Assembly (NCBI GenBank): GCA_041650595.1
Contig: JBAZKW010000009.1
Coordinates: 13,490-77,489, forward strand
From: CALFCX01 sp041650595
GTDB lineage: Bacteria > Margulisbacteria > WOR-1 > JAKLHX01
Length of the DNA: 64,000 bases
Reading direction: 5' to 3'
The notes below the pieces were generated by a model. It saw nothing but the letters and a program-made list of their open reading frames with translations. It had not been told where the DNA came from and ran no database searches. How positions within the stretch are numbered: position 1 is the stretch's first letter; the number at the start of each line of letters is the position of its first letter. Of the stretch, positions 8,691-16,774 are shown piece by piece. Made by a program: the position numbers and the translations under genes.

Positions 8691-9443
8691 TTACTTTCCT
8701 ATAAGAAGCAACAGGAACATTACCGCAATACCAAGCAATATGAACACAAGCTGCAGCCAAGCTTTGGGAAAGTCCATTTGGTCGTGGAGAGAGGGGATAA
8801 GGTCGCTTCCCGCCATATAAATAAACCCGCCGGCAGTTATAGGAAGCAGAGCGGTCAAAGCTGTTTTTAAATGAAGTCCAAAGGATAGAGCGACAAAAGC
8901 TCCGACCACTGCGAATAATGCGGAAACCAGATTGAAAAACAGGGCCCTCCATGGAGACAGTCCCCCATGCACCAAAATACCAAAATCTCCAATTTCCTGC
9001 GGTATCTCATGCAGTATGATGGCGATCGTAGTTGCGATGCCGACAGGCACACTTATTATGTAGCTTGCCCCGATCGCAAGGCCGTCGAACATATTATGCA
9101 CACCATCACCGATGATGTTCATAAATACTACCGGGTGCGGATGCTCCTGCGACGTAGGGATATGGCAATGCCGCCATAATATGAACTTTTCCAATATAAA
9201 AAAAAGGATGATCCCGACAAGCACAAAAAAACAGGCGTAAGCGGAGCTCCCCAGCTGTTCTATGCTTTCCGGTATCAGATGGATAAAGGCATCTCCCAAT
9301 AACCCGCCCACGGCAAAGCTTACCATAAGAAAGATGAGTTTTTGCAGTATTTTTGGCTTCAAAGCCAGGGTAAAGACCCCGATAAGAGAAATAAGGCTGA
9401 TCATAACTACCGAGGCCATCGAATATATCCACGCGTGCAACAT
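8691..9443 (-). CDS. ZIP-family divalent metal transporter
   Basis: 250 residues and about eight membrane helices, with the ZIP helix IV/V signatures DGVHNMFDGLAIGASYI and HEIPQEIGDFG, which carry the His/Asp/Glu metal ligands. A long His-containing loop (WRHCHIPTSQEHPHP) lies between helices III and IV, as usual for Zn2+ or Fe2+ transporters of this family. It is the first gene of the zip-uppP-copA run. An extended -10 box ends 6 bases before its ATG, so the mRNA may be leaderless. Metal specificity cannot be read from the sequence. Confidence 0.9.
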   Translation of the reverse strand: MLHAWIYSMASVVMISLISLIGVFTLALKPKILQKLIFLMVSFAVGGLLGDAFIHLIPESIEQLGSSAYACFFVLVGIILFFILEKFILWRHCHIPTSQEHPHPVVFMNIIGDGVHNMFDGLAIGASYIISVPVGIATTIAIILHEIPQEIGDFGILVHGGLSPWRALFFNLVSALFAVVGAFVALSFGLHLKTALTALLPITAGGFIYMAGSDLIPSLHDQMDFPKAWLQLVFILLGIAVMFLLLLIGK

Positions 9444-9449
9444 TATCAG

Positions 9450-9458
9450 ATTATAACA
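9450..9458 (-). promoter_or_regulatory. Extended -10 promoter of zip operon
   Basis: On the minus strand, TGTTATAAT (TG-n-TATAAT) ends at 9450 and is followed by 6 bases and the ATG at 9443. No clear -35 is present. A normal start site 6-7 bases after the -10 would make the mRNA begin at or next to the start codon. Confidence 0.65.
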
Positions 9459-9476
9459 CGGAGAAAATTTGTAATA

Positions 9477-10820
9477 TCACCCGACAAAGATATCTTCTTG
9501 CGGGAACCCCAAAAATTCACGGTGCGGCTTGGCGAAAAAACCCATTGCGATAGTTATGGGGCCGACCCTGCCGATGAACATGGTTATGATCAAGACGACC
9601 TTGCCGATACCGGTCAAAGAAGCTGTTATTCCTGTTGATAATCCCGTATTGCCGAGAGCCGAAATTATTTCAAAAAATACCCTGATATATGATGCGTTTT
9701 CGGTATTTGCCAATATTATCAGATCTATTGTCGCGATCATTGCGAATAAGCTGAAGACAGAGAATGCCCTTAAGATCGTCATTATAGGGATCTTTCTTTC
9801 CAGGACTACGACATTTTTTTTGCCCCTTAGATAAGCCAGCATCGAAATGACCATTATTCCCAGCGTTGTGGTTTTCATCCCTCCTCCGGTACTTCCGGGT
9901 GAGGCTCCTATGAACATCAATGCCATTAATACTGTCAATCCGGAAGCTGACATCGTACCGATGTCGATCGAATTGAATCCGTCGGTAGTCGAAGCGGAAA
10001 TGGCCTGGAATGATGCGGCCAAAGTTTTGTCATAAGTGCTGAAACCCGCGGGCCAGTGTTCGGTCATTAATAGCGCCGCTGTCCCTATGACCGCGACAAT
10101 AAGCGTCACGATCAACGCGATCTTGCTGTGCGAGGATAATCTCGGGCGGCCTCTTCCGGCTTTTATACGGAAATATTCATGTAAGTCCATAAGAACAAAA
10201 AACCCTATGCCTCCGATCAGGGAAAGAATGTTTACTGTCAAGTTCATCGTCATGCTGCTTTTATAGTTCATAAAACTTGTGGAAAATGTTGAGAACCCGG
10301 CCGTGCAAAAGGTTGATATAGAGTGAAATATCCCGAGATAGACAGCGTGCGGGACCGTGAACTCTTTTGCCCAGTATGCGGACAATATCACTGCTCCTAC
10401 GGATTCAAATACGAGAGTATAAATAAGTACGTTCTTGAAAAATTTGCCTAGCATATCGTACCCGTGGCTTTTTGTCGCCAGGGATTCTTTGGCTATGATT
10501 CCGGTCATCAGGGATATCTTTTCTCCAAAAAGATATGCTACGAATATTATGAATGTCATATATCCTATGCCGCCGATCTGGAAAATGCACATCAGTACTG
10601 TCTGGCCGAAGATCGTATAATAAGTCCCGATGTCAACCACGGTCAATCCCGAAGTGCTTATTCCCGATGTGGCCAGGAACAATGAATCGATAAAGGGCTG
10701 GAATATCCCATTGGCGTTTGATATTGGCAGGGACAAAAGAAAAGCGCCTGCCAATGTAACCAGCAGATACCCGCAGGCCAATAGTTGGAGCGGGGTCACC
10801 TTTATCTTGTATACGTTCAT
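9477..10820 (-). CDS. TrkH/KtrB-type potassium uptake channel subunit
   Basis: 447 residues with the four repeated pore modules of the Trk/Ktr/HKT family. Selectivity-filter segments with a central Gly are visible as FLATSGISTSGLT, STFCTAGFSTF, ASTTDGFNS and ALGNTGLSTGI. This makes the inner-membrane K+-translocating subunit. The usual cytosolic RCK partner (TrkA/KtrA) is not in the window. It sits downstream of a KdpD/KdpE-like sensor-regulator pair, which suggests K+- or osmo-regulated expression (inference). Its own extended -10-like box is at 10830-10838. Confidence 0.92.
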   Translation of the reverse strand: MNVYKIKVTPLQLLACGYLLVTLAGAFLLSLPISNANGIFQPFIDSLFLATSGISTSGLTVVDIGTYYTIFGQTVLMCIFQIGGIGYMTFIIFVAYLFGEKISLMTGIIAKESLATKSHGYDMLGKFFKNVLIYTLVFESVGAVILSAYWAKEFTVPHAVYLGIFHSISTFCTAGFSTFSTSFMNYKSSMTMNLTVNILSLIGGIGFFVLMDLHEYFRIKAGRGRPRLSSHSKIALIVTLIVAVIGTAALLMTEHWPAGFSTYDKTLAASFQAISASTTDGFNSIDIGTMSASGLTVLMALMFIGASPGSTGGGMKTTTLGIMVISMLAYLRGKKNVVVLERKIPIMTILRAFSVFSLFAMIATIDLIILANTENASYIRVFFEIISALGNTGLSTGITASLTGIGKVVLIITMFIGRVGPITIAMGFFAKPHREFLGFPQEDIFVG

Positions 10821-10829
10821 ATCAAAGGA

Positions 10830-10838
10830 ATCGTATCA
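10830..10838 (-). promoter_or_regulatory. Possible extended -10 of the trkH-like gene
   Basis: Minus-strand TGATACGAT lies 9 bases before the ATG at 10820 and has the same geometry as the better promoters in this window. The -10 hexamer TACGAT matches consensus at 4 of 6 positions. No -35 is seen, and there is no obvious Shine-Dalgarno sequence. Confidence 0.4.
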
Positions 10839-10907
10839 AAATGGGTGTTAAGTCTTCATAAAGAGCGGCATATCAGGTGTAAATCTTTTGTAAAGATTTT
10901 GTCGTCT

Positions 10908-11606
10908 TTAGACCGCATTGAACCTGAAGCCGACGCCCGGCTCGGTTATTATATAACGCGGGACGTTAGGATTCGGTTCTATCTTGCGTCTCAGATTGCT
11001 TACATGGACCCGTAGGGTCCTTGTGTCTTCTATATAGTCAGGCCCCCATACTTTTTCCATTATCATTTTATATGTCAGGACCAGGTCAGGGTTCTGTGAC
11101 AGGAAAGCCAGTATGTCAAATTCGGTCCGGGTGAGAGAGATCTCTTTACCGTCGCGTGATACTGTCCGGCGTCCTATGTCTATTTCCATGTCCTTGAGCG
11201 ATATTGTTGCTGCCGGCAGGATGTTTTTCGATGTCCGTCTCAATAATGCGCGTATGCGGGCCAGTATCTCGGCTGCGGAAAAAGGTTTTGTCAGGTAGTC
11301 GTCGGCCCCGCTGTCCAGAGCCATGACCTTGTCATTTTCCGAGCCAAGTACGCTTAGCACGAGGATCGGTCCCGTATACCAGTTGCGCAGCTCTTTGCAT
11401 ACCTCGATCCCGCTCAACCCGGGAAGGGAAAGATCGAGGATGATCAGGTCCGGCGTGTGATCTATGGCAGCATCTATCGCTTTTTCGCCGTCCTCGGCTA
11501 TTGCAACGTCGTATTTCCGGGAAGAGAGTATGGATCTGAGTGCCCGTCTGATCTTTTCATCATCATCCACCACCAGTATCCTAGGGGATCTTTCCGGTAC
11601 GCTCAT
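10908..11606 (-). CDS. kdpE-like: KdpE/OmpR-family response regulator
   Basis: About 232 residues from the ATG at 11606, chosen because it lies 2 bases after the sensor kinase stop; the longer reading frame to 11675 runs into the kinase gene. The receiver domain has the acidic pair DDDEK, the phosphoryl-acceptor Asp in LIILDLSLPG and the Lys in TKPFS. The C-terminal winged helix (TRTEFDILAFLSQNPD ... VHVSNLRRKIE) binds DNA. It is closest in style to KdpE. Its likely target is the trkH-like gene 88 bases downstream, since no kdpFABC is present here. Confidence 0.9.
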   Translation of the reverse strand: MSVPERSPRILVVDDDEKIRRALRSILSSRKYDVAIAEDGEKAIDAAIDHTPDLIILDLSLPGLSGIEVCKELRNWYTGPILVLSVLGSENDKVMALDSGADDYLTKPFSAAEILARIRALLRRTSKNILPAATISLKDMEIDIGRRTVSRDGKEISLTRTEFDILAFLSQNPDLVLTYKMIMEKVWGPDYIEDTRTLRVHVSNLRRKIEPNPNVPRYIITEPGVGFRFNAV

Positions 11607-11608
11607 TT

Positions 11609-12655
11609 CTATTTCTCCGTTTTCGGGATGGATATGACCATTCTGGTCCCGTGCGGCAGGATAGCCTCTATCCAAATTTTGCCGCCGTGGTACTTGACTA
11701 TCTCTGCTGCTATCGCCAGCCCAAGACCCGTTCCAACGGAGCCTTTGACCGAGGATCTTCCGCGATAGAACTTGCCGAATACTTTTTTCTTTTCTTCTTC
11801 CGGTATTCCCGGTCCCCGGTCTTCGACGGTCAGCAGTAATTCATTCTTCCGTTCAATGGCTTTTACCGTTACTTTTTCGGTTATTTCGCTATAGCGCAGG
11901 CCGTTCTCTACCAGGTTTTGAAGAAGTCTTAAGAACTGATCGAAGTCGACCAGAAGAGATGGGAATTCCTCAGGTATACGGACATCGAGCCTTTCCCGAT
12001 CTTTTTGAGGCAGATTAGCCGACAGAGAACCTATGATCTCATTCAGTTCGTATGCCTGTTTTTGCGGCCGCCAGCTCTCTGTCTCTAACCGTGAAAAGTC
12101 CAAAAGTGAATTTATGCTTGACCCGAGGCGTTTGATGTCATCGGTCACGGTCTCAAGTTCCGACCGGACGTATTCCTTGTCCCATTCTATCTCTTCGCTC
12201 AAGATGTTCGTGATGGTCGCGTTTATGGCTGCCAGCGGTGTTTTGAGCTCGTGCGAGACTGATGATATCAGTGTTGATTTCAATTTATCGGCTTCGTGAA
12301 GTGCTTTTGCCTGGGCTAGTTTTCTGAGCTTGGCGGTCTGGAACCCGACAATGATCCCGACAAAGAGGAATACGAACAGGAATATTATGTTTTTCGGTTC
12401 ATTTACGAAAAAGGTGTGATAGGGCGGGATCAGGAAATAGTTCCACGATAAAAATGCCAGTACCGATGCGAGCAGTGCCGTGCCAAACCCGCTGACGCTG
12501 CCTACGATGACAACTATCATCAGATAGATCAAAGCCCATTGCCCTTCGGCAAAGTGTGATCTGAGGGGAATAAATATCCCTGTTGCTGCTCCTATGGCAA
12601 GGATCACTAAAAGGTATTCAAAAAATGATCCCTTGGTATTTTTCATGCTTTTCAT
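11609..12655 (-). CDS. kdpD-like: KdpD-like sensor histidine kinase lacking the KdpD N-terminal domains
   Basis: About 348 residues. Four membrane helices (DUF4118-type, as in KdpD) come first, then the H-box SSVSHELKTPLAAI, the N-box LVENGLRYSE and the G-boxes DRGPGIPEEE and GTGLGLAIA. The KdpD osmosensor and Usp-like domains present in the classical 900-residue protein are absent, so this is a short form. I place the start at 12655 (or 12646), because the open frame to 12718 overlaps the divergent release-factor-like gene. A palindromic -10 box lies just upstream. The stop is 2 bases before the regulator start. Confidence 0.9.
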   Translation of the reverse strand: MKSMKNTKGSFFEYLLVILAIGAATGIFIPLRSHFAEGQWALIYLMIVVIVGSVSGFGTALLASVLAFLSWNYFLIPPYHTFFVNEPKNIIFLFVFLFVGIIVGFQTAKLRKLAQAKALHEADKLKSTLISSVSHELKTPLAAINATITNILSEEIEWDKEYVRSELETVTDDIKRLGSSINSLLDFSRLETESWRPQKQAYELNEIIGSLSANLPQKDRERLDVRIPEEFPSLLVDFDQFLRLLQNLVENGLRYSEITEKVTVKAIERKNELLLTVEDRGPGIPEEEKKKVFGKFYRGRSSVKGSVGTGLGLAIAAEIVKYHGGKIWIEAILPHGTRMVISIPKTEK

Positions 12656-12665
12656 ATTATAATAT
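12654..12665. promoter_or_regulatory. Perfectly palindromic two-way -10 element
   Basis: ATATTATAATAT is its own reverse complement and gives a TATAAT hexamer on both strands (12658-12663 plus; 12661-12656 minus). The plus start codon at 12671 lies 7 bases after its -10; on the minus strand the in-frame ATGs are at 12655 and 12646, the second about 9 bases after the -10. Both divergent genes could thus be transcribed leaderless from one symmetrical box. The plus -35 TTGGTA (12633-12638) is a weak match. Confidence 0.55.
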
Positions 12666-12670
12666 ACCTC

Positions 12671-13087
12671 ATGAGAGATTGTATCGTGTCCAGGAACAAA
12701 GAGGCAGTTCTGAGACAAAAGATGCTGAGCCTAAAAGTGAAAGAATCTGACATCATTGAAGAATTTATTCGTTCAAGTGGTCCGGGCGGGCAAAATGTGA
12801 ACAAGACCTCAACCTGCGTTTACTTAAAACACATTCCGACAGGTATTGAAGTGAAATGCCAGAAATCACGTTCGCAATCCCTTAATCGTTTTCTTGGCAG
12901 GCAGATCCTTGTTAATAAAATAGAAAACATGATGCTTGGCCGTGAATCGGAAGAGCAAAAAAGAATAGAAAAGATCCGCAGGCAAAAACGCAAACGGTCA
13001 AAAAGGTCCAAAGAAAAAATGCTGCGCGCCAAAAAGATGACAGGGGAGAAGAAGAGGCTGAGGAAAACGCCGTATCACGAATTATAG
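12671..13087 (+). CDS. Class I release-factor-like peptidyl-tRNA hydrolase domain protein
   Basis: 138 residues (or 121 from the ATG at 12722). It has the GGQ catalytic motif at residues 39-41 (SSGPGGQNVNKTST), the adjoining VKCQKSRSQSLNR region and a strongly basic C-terminal tail (about 35 residues, rich in Lys and Arg). No codon-recognition domain is present. Proteins of this build (ArfB/mtRF-R-like) hydrolyse peptidyl-tRNA on stalled ribosomes or split large subunits; which one cannot be decided here. It is divergent from the kinase gene and shares its promoter palindrome. Confidence 0.88.
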   Translation: MRDCIVSRNKEAVLRQKMLSLKVKESDIIEEFIRSSGPGGQNVNKTSTCVYLKHIPTGIEVKCQKSRSQSLNRFLGRQILVNKIENMMLGRESEEQKRIEKIRRQKRKRSKRSKEKMLRAKKMTGEKKRLRKTPYHEL

Positions 13088-13099
13088 GATCAGTCCGTG

Positions 13100-13127
13100 A
13101 GCCGCCTATTTTATTACGGCTTTTTTT
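13100..13127 (+). terminator. Weak intrinsic terminator after the release-factor-like gene
   Basis: AGCCG (13100-13104) and CGGCT (13117-13121) pair around a 12-base loop, followed by a T run to 13127. The stem is short. It overlaps the 3' end of the opposite-strand SDR gene. Confidence 0.4.
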
Positions 13128-13912
13128 ATTCCCGCAAAAAGCCAGCTGTCCGGAATAAATCTTCTGATAAAAAGAAGAAATCTTCCGTCCTCACCGGACG
13201 GATAACGGAATTTGTTGCTGCCGTCGGTTGCCGCGCGGTAGATCGTTCCGGCGACTTTTTCCGGAGAATGTCCCAATTTTATCTTGCCGTTCGTCCATGG
13301 CGCTACGCTCCGTACGAAATCCTCATATTCTTTTATCCCGCCGGCCGATATTACATCGGCTGAAGATCCTCCGAACTCGGTCTTTATCAAGGCAGGTTCT
13401 ATGATCTTGATCTTTATGTTAAAAGGTTCAAGCTCAAAACGCAGAGCTTCGGAAAACCCTTCGACAGCCCATTTTGTGGAGTTATAAAGGCTGTACAGGG
13501 GAAATGACATCCTGCCCGCGACCGAGGTGACGTTTATTATCATTCCGTCTCTTTTGTCCCTGAAATGGGGAAGGACGTTCTTTGTTACTTCCATAAGGCC
13601 GAAAAGATTTGTCTCGAACTGCCTCATTATCTGCTCACGGGAAGATGTCTCGAAAGGTCCGACCGCTCCGTATCCGGCGTTATTTACCGCAACATCGATA
13701 CTTCCGAATCTTTCCAGGGTCTCTTTTAACGCCTTTTTGATCGTATCAGGCTTTGTTACATCAAGTTCAAGGCACAGGCATCCGGGAACAGCATATTTTC
13801 CGGGGTCTCTCATTGTTGCCGCGACATTCCAGCCTTTCTTTGAGAATAACTCTGCAGTAGCTTTTCCTATTCCTTTTGACGATCCTGTTATCAGTACGGT
13901 TTTTTTAGGCAT
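13106..13912 (-). CDS. Short-chain dehydrogenase/reductase (SDR)
   Basis: 268 residues of the classical SDR fold. The NAD(P)-binding TGSSKGIG motif is at residues 9-16, followed by NNAGYGAVG and the catalytic YNSTK preceded by the Ser in VTSVAG. It resembles oxidoreductases annotated as 17-beta-hydroxysteroid or acyl-reductase-like SDRs, but the substrate is not predictable. It is monocistronic and convergent with the release-factor-like gene. A TATAAT lies at 13930-13935 on the minus strand, 17 bases before its ATG. Confidence 0.88.
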   Translation of the reverse strand: MPKKTVLITGSSKGIGKATAELFSKKGWNVAATMRDPGKYAVPGCLCLELDVTKPDTIKKALKETLERFGSIDVAVNNAGYGAVGPFETSSREQIMRQFETNLFGLMEVTKNVLPHFRDKRDGMIINVTSVAGRMSFPLYSLYNSTKWAVEGFSEALRFELEPFNIKIKIIEPALIKTEFGGSSADVISAGGIKEYEDFVRSVAPWTNGKIKLGHSPEKVAGTIYRAATDGSNKFRYPSGEDGRFLLFIRRFIPDSWLFAGIKKAVIK

Positions 13913-13929
13913 GTTTAAACACCTTATAT

Positions 13930-13935
13930 ATTATA
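13930..13935 (-). promoter_or_regulatory. -10 box of the SDR gene
   Basis: Minus-strand TATAAT directly preceded by TG, 17 bases before the SDR ATG. No -35 hexamer is found at a normal distance. Confidence 0.45.
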
Positions 13936-13975
13936 CAGTTTCCCGCGCAAAATAAAAATTTTTCAAGTTTGCCGA

Positions 13976-14004
13976 TTGTTTTTGATCGCGGCACAGACTA
14001 TAAT
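13976..14004 (+). promoter_or_regulatory. Sigma-70 promoter of hppA
   Basis: TTGTTT (13976-13981), a 17-base spacer and a perfect TATAAT (13999-14004). The leader of about 65 bases ends in AAGGAGG before the ATG at 14078; I recognise no riboswitch in it. Confidence 0.65.
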
Positions 14005-14077
14005 TAAAACTGTTTGAAGTAATAAGCCGCCGCTAATTTTCGCAAGCGATGGTGAAAATCAAGGAGGAAAAGTAGAG

Positions 14078-16078
14078 ATGGGTTATGTCAGCTGGATCCT
14101 TTTGGCCGGATTAGTCGGTATCTTGTTCGCGGGGTTCCTTTATTTGAGGGTCATCAGACAAAACGCGGGCAACGAAAAGATGAAAGAGATCGCCGGTTTG
14201 ATAAGTGAAGGGGCTATGGCGTATCTCAGCCGCCAATACAAAGTGCTGCTGATATTCCTTTTTGTTGTTTTTTGCATACTCGCATATCTTATTAACATAT
14301 ATGTGGCGGGGGCATATATTTTTGGCGGATTGTGCTCTATGATCGCCGGACTTATCGGAATGAGGGCCGCAACTCAAGCTAATGTGAGAACAACCAGTGC
14401 TGCTTCGGAAAATAATCAGTCAAAAGCTTTGGGCATTTCTTTTTCGGGCGGGGCGGTCATGGGAATGGCGTTGGCCTCCATCGGGGTCCTCGGATTAGGT
14501 GTGCTTTTCTTTTTCGTTCACGGTATCGCTCTCAAAGCGGCTATGATCAGCGGTTTTTCCATGGGCGCTTCTTCAATAGCTCTTTTTGCCAGGGTCGGCG
14601 GCGGTATCTATACCAAATCAGCTGATGTCGGCGCCGATCTGGTAGGAAAGATCGAAGCCGGTATTCCCGAAGATGATCCGAGAAATCCAGCGGTCATCGC
14701 CGATAACGTAGGAGATAACGTAGGTGACGTTGCCGGTATGGGCGCCGATATTTTTGAATCATATATAGGTTCCGTTGTTGCGACGGTTGCGATCGGTGCT
14801 TTGATGGCGGTAAATCCATTTTCCTGGATGATCCTTCCGCTGCTTTTGATAGCTGCAGGGACTATCTCTTCTATTGTCGGCGTTCTTTTTCTGCAGCTGA
14901 TACAGGATAGAAACCCGCAGTTGGCGCTCAGGTATTCAACCTATGTTGCTCAGGCACTATATATAGTTGCCGCTTTCTTTTTGACCAGGCTGGTTGTCGG
15001 CAATATAGGAATATTTTGGGCGATACTTTCCGGTATATTGGCGGGGATTTCCATCGGGTTTATTTCGGAGATATTCACTTCCGGTAAGATATTGAACCAG
15101 ATAGTAGAATCCTGCAAGACAGGTCCGGCGACGAACATAATTACCGGACTGGCCATCGGAATGAAGAGCACCATCTGGCCGATACTTTCGATCTGTGCCG
15201 CGATCTTTGTTTCTTATTATTTTGGCGGGCTTTATGGGATAGCGATATCCGCTGTAGGTATGCTTGGAACGACCGGTATCATAATGTCTGTCGATGCATA
15301 TGGCCCGATCGCGGACAATGCAGGCGGTATTGCTACAATGTCCGGCCTTCCTGCTGAAGTAAGAAAGATCACCGATACACTTGATTCTTTGGGCAACACT
15401 ACAGCTGCGATCGGCAAAGGTTTTGCGATCGGTTCCGCTGCTTTGACCGCACTGGCTCTTTTTGTAGCTTATACGCAGGTAGTCGGCATAAAGACGATCG
15501 ACGTATTAAATCCAAATGTCGTCATAGGGCTGTTCCTCGGCGGATTGGTCCCGTTCGCTTTTGTTTCTATGACGCTTCAGGCAGTAGGCCGTGCCGCGTT
15601 TAAAATGGTCGAAGAAGTAAGGCGCCAGTTCCGCGAGATCAAAGGCCTGCTCGAAGGCAAGGCTAAACCGGACATCAAAAAGTGTGTTGATATCAGCACT
15701 TCAGCTGCATTACACGAAATGGTGCTTCCCGGTATCTCGGCTATCCTGATACCTTGTGCTGTGGGTATAGTGCTTGGCGGAGAAGCTTTGGGCGGATTCC
15801 TGGCCGGCTCTCTGGTCGTTGGCGTGCCTATGGCGATCATGCTTGCCAATTCCGGCGCGGTCTGGGACAACGGCAAAAAAGCGATCGAAGAAGGCGCGGG
15901 CGGCGGCAAAGGGACTGCGGTCCACGCGGCAGCTGTCGTTGGAGATACCGTCGGAGATCCTTTCAAAGATACGAGCGGCCCGGCCATGAACATATTGGTG
16001 AAATTGATGTCTATCGTCTCGCTCGTTCTCGGTCCTGTGCTGATACATCTTCATCATATATTGTTCGCTATAAAGTAA
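14078..16078 (+). CDS. hppA: Membrane-bound ion-translocating pyrophosphatase, K+-dependent type
   Basis: 666 residues and about 16 membrane helices. It couples PPi hydrolysis to H+ and/or Na+ export. The PPi/Mg motifs DNVGDNVGDVAGMGADIFE (about residue 208) and DTVGDPFKDTSGPA (C-terminal) are intact. The K+-dependence determinant reads GNTTAAIGKG, i.e. Ala rather than the Lys of K+-independent enzymes, so K+ stimulation is expected. Whether it pumps Na+ or H+ needs the position of the gate Glu to be modelled. It has its own promoter and is closed by a very strong terminator at 16101. The length is normal. Confidence 0.96.
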   Translation: MGYVSWILLAGLVGILFAGFLYLRVIRQNAGNEKMKEIAGLISEGAMAYLSRQYKVLLIFLFVVFCILAYLINIYVAGAYIFGGLCSMIAGLIGMRAATQANVRTTSAASENNQSKALGISFSGGAVMGMALASIGVLGLGVLFFFVHGIALKAAMISGFSMGASSIALFARVGGGIYTKSADVGADLVGKIEAGIPEDDPRNPAVIADNVGDNVGDVAGMGADIFESYIGSVVATVAIGALMAVNPFSWMILPLLLIAAGTISSIVGVLFLQLIQDRNPQLALRYSTYVAQALYIVAAFFLTRLVVGNIGIFWAILSGILAGISIGFISEIFTSGKILNQIVESCKTGPATNIITGLAIGMKSTIWPILSICAAIFVSYYFGGLYGIAISAVGMLGTTGIIMSVDAYGPIADNAGGIATMSGLPAEVRKITDTLDSLGNTTAAIGKGFAIGSAALTALALFVAYTQVVGIKTIDVLNPNVVIGLFLGGLVPFAFVSMTLQAVGRAAFKMVEEVRRQFREIKGLLEGKAKPDIKKCVDISTSAALHEMVLPGISAILIPCAVGIVLGGEALGGFLAGSLVVGVPMAIMLANSGAVWDNGKKAIEEGAGGGKGTAVHAAAVVGDTVGDPFKDTSGPAMNILVKLMSIVSLVLGPVLIHLHHILFAIK

Positions 16079-16100
16079 TACAGCGAAGTTCAAAAAATAG

Positions 16101-16131
16101 AGAGTCCTCCGATATCGGAGGACTCTTTTTT
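16101..16131. terminator. Strong bidirectional intrinsic terminator between hppA and mntP
   Basis: A 26-base perfect palindrome (16101-16126, arm AGAGTCCTCCGAT) is followed by six T on the plus strand and by an A run on the left side (16092-16097) that gives a T run on the minus strand. It serves hppA and the convergent mntP. Confidence 0.92.
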
Positions 16132-16155
16132 CGCGGTCTTCTTTTAAAGCGCTCT

Positions 16156-16710
16156 TTAAAAAATATGCTCTGCAAGTATTTTAAAGCCTATAAGTATAAG
16201 AATGATACCGGCGGCTTTTTCCATGTTATTCTCAAAAAGACTTCCGACTCTTTTTCCGGTCACAAAACCTGCAAGCGACATGGCAAATGTGATTGCGCCA
16301 ATTATAAGTACCGGGGTGATGATATTTACGTTTAACAGCGCAAAGCTGAGTCCCACAGCCAGAGCGTCTATGCTTGTCGCGACAGAAAGCATCAAAAGTG
16401 TATTAAGAGGTACCGCGGAAGACCTTTCACCGGTCTCTATCACCGACGCTCCATAAATCATCTTGCAGCCGATAAAAAATAAGAGCCCGAACGCGACCCA
16501 GTGGTCAAATCCTGATATGAACCCGACAAGCCCCGAGCCTGCAAGCCAGCCTATGCACGGCATTATCACCTGAAAGATGCCAAAGCTTAGGGCAAACCTG
16601 AGCGCATGATAAGACCGGTCCTTTTTGATTATCGCGCCGTATGCCATTGATACGGCTGTCGCGTCCATTGCAAGCCCTACAGAAATAAGAACTAATGTTA
16701 ATATATCCAT
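16156..16710 (-). CDS. mntP: Mn2+ efflux pump of the MntP family
   Basis: 184 residues and six membrane helices in two homologous halves. Conserved acidic motifs are SVGLAMDATAVSMAYG in helix 1 and SVATSIDALAVGLSFA in helix 4, as in MntP. It exports Mn2+. No yybP-ykoY manganese riboswitch fits in the short upstream space: the divergent cstA promoter begins 33 bases away. It ends at the bidirectional terminator shared with hppA. An extended -10-like box sits 6 bases before the ATG. Confidence 0.93.
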   Translation of the reverse strand: MDILTLVLISVGLAMDATAVSMAYGAIIKKDRSYHALRFALSFGIFQVIMPCIGWLAGSGLVGFISGFDHWVAFGLLFFIGCKMIYGASVIETGERSSAVPLNTLLMLSVATSIDALAVGLSFALLNVNIITPVLIIGAITFAMSLAGFVTGKRVGSLFENNMEKAAGIILILIGFKILAEHIF

Positions 16711-16716
16711 GAAGAT

Positions 16717-16725
16717 ATATTAACA
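16717..16725 (-). promoter_or_regulatory. Extended -10-like box of mntP
   Basis: Minus-strand TGTTAATAT, then 6 bases, then the ATG at 16710. The hexamer TAATAT matches consensus at 4 of 6 positions, but the TG-n extension and the 6-base spacing repeat the pattern seen at zip and other genes. Confidence 0.45.
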
Positions 16726-16742
16726 TGCAATTCCCATCGGAG

Positions 16743-16751
16743 TGATATAAT
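16743..16751 (+). promoter_or_regulatory. Extended -10 promoter of cstA
   Basis: TGATATAAT (TG-n-TATAAT), with AAAGGAGG at 16763-16770 and the ATG at 16775. This gives a short leader of about 17 bases. No -35 match is seen. Confidence 0.65.
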
Positions 16752-16774
16752 AATTTACGTCTAAAGGAGGAAGA

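Noticed and set aside
14005..14077. Riboswitch before hppA
   Set aside because: The leader is about 65 bases with no recognisable conserved core.
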